This document shows, one piece after another, positions 5,247 to 5,802 of a DNA stretch of 5,802 bases. The stretch's first letter is position 1. Each line of letters opens with the position of its first letter. The notes under the pieces were generated by a model. It did no database searches, was not told where the DNA came from, and saw nothing but the letters and a program-made list of their open reading frames with translations. The DNA comes from an uncultured Planctomycetaceae bacterium. Its GTDB lineage: Bacteria > Planctomycetota > Planctomycetia > Pirellulales > Pirellulaceae. The translations under genes were made by a program, and so were the position numbers. The stretch spans positions 1 through 5,802 of the forward strand of contig CAIXSC010000570.1 in assembly GCA_903921945.1 (NCBI GenBank), given 5' to 3'.

Positions 5247-5802
5247 TCCGTGTCGCGGGCATCGTCCTGTGCGGAGGCCAGAGCCGCCGCATGGGACGCC
5301 CCAAGGCGTGGTTGCCGTTCCAAGCGGAAACCATGCTCCAGCGAGTCGTTCGACAGGTCAGCGAAGCGGTCCAGCCTGTATGGGTGGTCGCCGCTGTCGG
5401 CCAAGTTTTGCCGGAACTGCCGGACACCGTGCGAGTCGTCCGCGACCAGCGCGAACAGGCCGGCCCGCTGGAAGGCCTTCGAGCCGGCCTTGCCGCGGTG
5501 GCCACCTACAATCTCGGCACGAACCGACCGCGTCGCATCGACGAGCCACGCGTTGATCCAGGCGACGAGCATCGCGTCGAGACGATCGCGGAACGGCCGT
5601 CAGGGCTGCCGATCGAGGCGGTGTTCGCGACCGGTTGCGACACGCCGCTGTTGCGTCCCGAGTGGATTCGTTTTCTGGCCGGAGAACTCGGAACGCAGGA
5701 AGCCGCCGTGCCGTTGGACGGCGGACACTTCCATCCGCTATCGGCCGTGTATCGCATCGAGTCCCTGGCCCGCATCGAAACGCTGCTGGCTCAGGGCGAA
5801 TC
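5243..5802 (+). CDS. mobA: Molybdenum cofactor guanylyltransferase, MobA-type (partial, runs off window)
   Basis: 186 complete codons remain open at the window edge. MobA transfers GMP from GTP to molybdopterin in the cytoplasm, making the guanine dinucleotide cofactor used by many molybdoenzymes. Seen: the nucleotidyltransferase signature VLCGGQSRRMGRPKAWLPF (8-26, lysine K21), RDQREQAGPLEGLRAGL (67-83) and the metal-binding CDTPLL (132-137, D133), followed by AAVPLDGGHFHPLSAVY, where homologues bind the product. GPLEG and CDTP are usually only about 20 residues apart; here the gap is near 55 because of a charged insertion (about 93-124). The start ATG overlaps the dapL stop as ATGA, with no Shine-Dalgarno, so translation is probably coupled to dapL. 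CTP-using relatives (MocA) and other MobA-like NTP transferases share these motifs, so the exact nucleotide and substrate are less certain than the fold. Confidence 0.85.
   Translation, partial: MIRVAGIVLCGGQSRRMGRPKAWLPFQAETMLQRVVRQVSEAVQPVWVVAAVGQVLPELPDTVRVVRDQREQAGPLEGLRAGLAAVATYNLGTNRPRRIDEPRVDPGDEHRVETIAERPSGLPIEAVFATGCDTPLLRPEWIRFLAGELGTQEAAVPLDGGHFHPLSAVYRIESLARIETLLAQGE

Overview
The window is GC-rich bacterial chromosome and almost certainly planctomycetal (Pirellulales-like). The strongest sign is an adjacent pair encoding a large exported PSCyt1-DUF1549-DUF1553 protein and a Tat-exported DUF1501 protein, a combination greatly expanded in Planctomycetota and relatives. A DapL-type diaminopimelate aminotransferase close to planctomycete versions fits this. 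I assign the phylum from recognised protein families; no rRNA or other direct marker is present.

Layout: two transcription units diverge from a gap of about 510 bp (3499-4010). Leftward (minus strand) runs the DUF1549/DUF1553 cytochrome-like gene (946-3498), a 75-bp intercistronic gap, then the DUF1501 gene (start at 870), which leaves the window at base 1 with roughly two thirds of its usual length present. Rightward runs an LL-diaminopimelate aminotransferase gene (dapL, 4011-5246), overlapped by 4 bases by a MobA-type molybdopterin guanylyltransferase gene (5243 to beyond 5802).

The minus-strand pair looks like a two-gene operon of exported proteins. Each start has a Shine-Dalgarno (GGAG core) exactly 8 nt upstream, which fixes both starts. 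The biochemical role of these families is not established. The plus-strand pair combines lysine/peptidoglycan precursor synthesis with molybdenum cofactor maturation. The ATGA overlap suggests translational coupling, although the two pathways have no obvious link. The dapL start has no convincing Shine-Dalgarno and its leader can form several GC-rich hairpins.

I found no mobile element, tRNA, rRNA, CRISPR array or defence system, and no wholly new system. The features most worth a second look are: an 18-bp tandem array encoding GATSIS hexapeptides ahead of the Tat signal of the DUF1501 protein; a smaller Asn-Ala repeat in the neighbouring gene; an intercistronic hairpin whose pairing works only in the transcribed strand; the structured dapL leader; and a charged insertion of about 30 residues in MobA.
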